Positions 6,602-7,498 of a stretch of DNA of 7,498 bases are shown in pieces; position 1 is the stretch's first letter; the number at the start of each line of letters is the position of its first letter. The notes beneath the pieces are model-generated. The model saw nothing but the letters and a program-made list of their open reading frames with translations, did no database searches and had not been told where the DNA came from. The stretch is taken from assembly GCA_030605265.1 (NCBI GenBank), contig JAUWIR010000203.1, forward strand, positions 1-7,498, in the 5' to 3' direction. The position numbers and the translations under genes are program-made. The stretch is from Pseudomonadota bacterium. Lineage in GTDB: Bacteria; SZUA-182; DTGQ01.

Positions 6602-7119
6602 ATAGTTATGGTGTTAATAATATCTTTTCAATATATGAATATTTGAAAGATTCGATTAAAGTTACACGTAGAACTATTATTAAAAGCAAAGGTAATTTAC
6701 ATAATAGGACTGTATTTTTTGCCGAAAAACCAGATTCTACATTGAAAAAGATGAATTTTGTAGAAGATGAAATAGAAGATATAATTATTCTCTCCTTATT
6801 CGCTTCATTTGAACGTGAATTGAGAATTTCCATTCAGACAATATTTGAAAATAATTTTACAAAGATAAGTAATACTCATAAAAAAATTTGTTCGATAGCC
6901 ATTAAAGATATAGAGCGTTGGCCTGTTAACGATATGGTAGATTTATTAGATGATATTGTTGATGTTAATCTTAGAGGAAGAGTAAAACAAATTTACGAAT
7001 ATAGAAACTGGGTAGCGCATGGTAAGAATATAAATAAAGTACCGTCAATAAAAACAGATCCAAGAACAGTTTATACTGTATTATCTGATTTCATTAATCA
7101 GGCAACCAATGTAATTTAG
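6598..7119 (+). CDS. HEPN-domain putative ribonuclease (toxin / abortive-infection type)
   Basis: This is an all-helical 173-residue protein. The segment YEYRNWVAHGKN (about 133-144) contains R136, N137 and H141, the R-N-x3-H form of the R-x4-6-H motif that forms the active site of HEPN ribonucleases. The earlier helix IEDIIILSLFASFERELRIS (59-78) matches the hydrophobic helix with a conserved F-E usual in HEPN domains. HEPN enzymes dimerise and cut RNA; many are toxins of toxin-antitoxin or abortive-infection modules, and others are effectors of type III CRISPR systems. No CARF or nucleotidyltransferase domain is fused here. The ATG overlaps the upstream stop by four bases, so translation depends on that gene, as is common in toxin-antitoxin pairs. 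Single-line hand counts give about 18-32% GC, against 38% for a line of the hydrolase gene. Which HEPN subfamily it belongs to is not clear. Confidence 0.7.
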   Translation: MNSYGVNNIFSIYEYLKDSIKVTRRTIIKSKGNLHNRTVFFAEKPDSTLKKMNFVEDEIEDIIILSLFASFERELRISIQTIFENNFTKISNTHKKICSIAIKDIERWPVNDMVDLLDDIVDVNLRGRVKQIYEYRNWVAHGKNINKVPSIKTDPRTVYTVLSDFINQATNVI

Positions 7120-7345
7120 TAACTCCACTTCGCTTAACGTAAGCGAACAAAAAGCGGAAATCAATTTTCAACCGGCTTTGTTAAGTGGTAAAGACCTTAA
7201 GGAGTTGGGAATTCCCGCGGGCCCTGTTTATGGTCAAATTCTTTGTGAGGCAGAACAAAAGCAAGCCCTTGGGGAGTTTAAAAATCGTGAAGATGCATTA
7301 TTATGGTTAAAAAAAGTTGTAGATGGCTGTGTGAGAAAATTTTAA
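7118..7345 (+). pseudogene. C-terminal remnant of a CCA-adding tRNA nucleotidyltransferase
   Basis: The frame ending at TAA 7343-7345 is open back to a TAA at 7112-7114 and has no ATG or GTG start. From about 7172 it reads PALLSGKDLKELGIPAGPVY then GQILCEAEQKQALGEFKNRE and DALLWLKK. The pattern LL-x-G-x-DL-x-x-LGI-x-x-GP-x-x-G-x-IL, followed by GE and a R/N-R-E-x-AL-x-W-L stretch, is what I know from the C-terminal RNA-binding tail of bacterial CCA-adding enzymes. The head, palm and neck domains are absent: the upstream 1.2 kb holds the HEPN pair and a repeat, and further left is the intact nucleoside hydrolase. The remnant therefore probably marks where the HEPN module, or a deletion, replaced the 5' part. 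The similarity is from memory and unaligned. A short translated ORF from the TTG at 7178 is possible but has no ribosome-binding site. Confidence 0.6.
7129..7147 (+). other. Perfect 8-bp hairpin just after the HEPN gene
   Basis: TTCGCTTA (7129-7136), loop ACG, TAAGCGAA (7140-7147) forms a perfect stem starting nine bases after the HEPN stop codon. No T-run follows (the next bases are CAAAAAGC), so it is not a standard intrinsic terminator, though it could end or protect the transcript. It lies at the junction between the AT-rich module and the tRNA nucleotidyltransferase remnant, so a recombination-site role is also possible. Confidence 0.5.
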
Positions 7346-7359
7346 CTATATATATTTAT

Positions 7360-7366
7360 AAGGAGG
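7360..7366 (+). promoter_or_regulatory. Strong Shine-Dalgarno sequence without a matching gene
   Basis: AAGGAGG is a full match to the anti-Shine-Dalgarno sequence, preceded by an AT-only stretch (TATATATATTTAT). The only start at a suitable distance is TTG at 7374-7376, followed at once by the stop TAG. A GTG at 7366-7368 is in frame with the gene starting at 7417 but overlaps the motif itself. It may be a relic of a deleted gene, a short leader, or a chance match. The rest of 7346-7416 holds nothing else I can support. Confidence 0.4.
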
Positions 7367-7416
7367 TGCATCTTTGTAGCTCATTACATTTAATTAACCT
7401 GAATTTGGAGAGCATT

Positions 7417-7498
7417 ATGGAAATTCATCAAGACCCAAACAAAAAGTTTATCAATCCTTATACATTTATTCCAATAAGTGAATCCCCATTAATAGACC
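7417..7498 (+). CDS. N-terminus of a probable type III CRISPR RAMP (Cas7-like) protein, 3' partial
   Basis: ATG 7417 is preceded by GGAG at 7407-7410, six bases away, and the frame stays open to the right edge (27 codons). The first residues read MEIHQDPNKKFINPYTFIPI. A short polar lead followed by F-x-NPY-x-F-x-P is the N-terminal pattern I associate with RAMP-superfamily CRISPR proteins of the TIGR03986 type, found in type III effector operons. Known of the family: RAMP proteins bind crRNA and form the backbone of Csm/Cmr complexes. Only this short stretch is visible, so the assignment rests on one motif. No repeat-spacer array lies in the window. If right, the locus continues to the right and the HEPN module would neighbour a CRISPR system. 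Confidence 0.45.
   Translation, partial: MEIHQDPNKKFINPYTFIPISESPLID

Noticed and set aside
7121..7147. Integron attC-like site after the HEPN gene, suggested by TTAAC next to a hairpin
   Set aside because: It lacks the paired core sites and the length of an attC, and no matching site lies before the 161-codon gene.
7207..7216. Perfect 10-bp palindrome GGGAATTCCC followed by GCGGGCCC
   Set aside because: It lies inside the remnant's conserved coding pattern (LGIPAGP), so it is explained by codon content; no partner site was seen.

Overview
The window is bacterial DNA. Genes are closely spaced and mostly preceded by Shine-Dalgarno-like motifs, and every supported gene lies on the + strand. 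Base composition is moderate (about 40% GC where I hand-counted single lines). Two GC-rich dispersed palindromic repeats are present, of a kind common in genomes of uncultured environmental bacteria such as Nitrospirota, Desulfobacterota and anammox Planctomycetes. I cannot name the organism from the sequence.

Left part (1-1860). The window opens in the last codons of a large gene. Its visible end carries the C-x-C-x3-C-x2-C zinc signature seen at the C-terminus of DUF1998/MrfA-type DEAD/DEAH helicases. The frame breaks in a run of five G (239-243). The neighbouring frame continues with what looks like the end of the same zinc module and then a HExxH zinc-metallopeptidase domain ending at 989. 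The two pieces were probably one helicase-protease polypeptide. Next comes a CvpA-family membrane protein whose last 11 codons and stop lie inside a 119-bp palindromic repeat with 13-bp terminal inverted repeats. A 16-bp tandem duplication follows, just before the next gene.

Middle part (1860-5836). A 455-residue membrane-anchored alpha/beta hydrolase (PGAP1/lipase type) carries a small beta-sandwich-like domain ahead of the catalytic domain. It is followed by an 832-residue protein that joins an unrecognised N-terminal region, a complete CYTH triphosphate-tunnel domain and a complete inosine-uridine-type nucleoside hydrolase domain. This three-part nucleotide enzyme is the most unusual single gene in the window.

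Right part (5837-7498). A 279-base gap contains GC-rich palindromes. Beyond it lies a visibly AT-richer two-gene module: an unrecognised 161-residue protein overlapping by ATGA a 173-residue protein with the R-x4-H motif of HEPN ribonucleases. This looks like a toxin-antitoxin or abortive-infection pair. A perfect 8-bp hairpin follows it, then a start-less remnant resembling the C-terminus of a CCA-adding tRNA nucleotidyltransferase. At the right edge a new gene begins with an N-terminus resembling type III CRISPR RAMP (Cas7-like) proteins, so a CRISPR-Cas locus may lie just outside. The 6100-7498 stretch therefore reads as an accessory, defence-like island. No CRISPR array, tRNA, rRNA or transposase gene is seen in the window.
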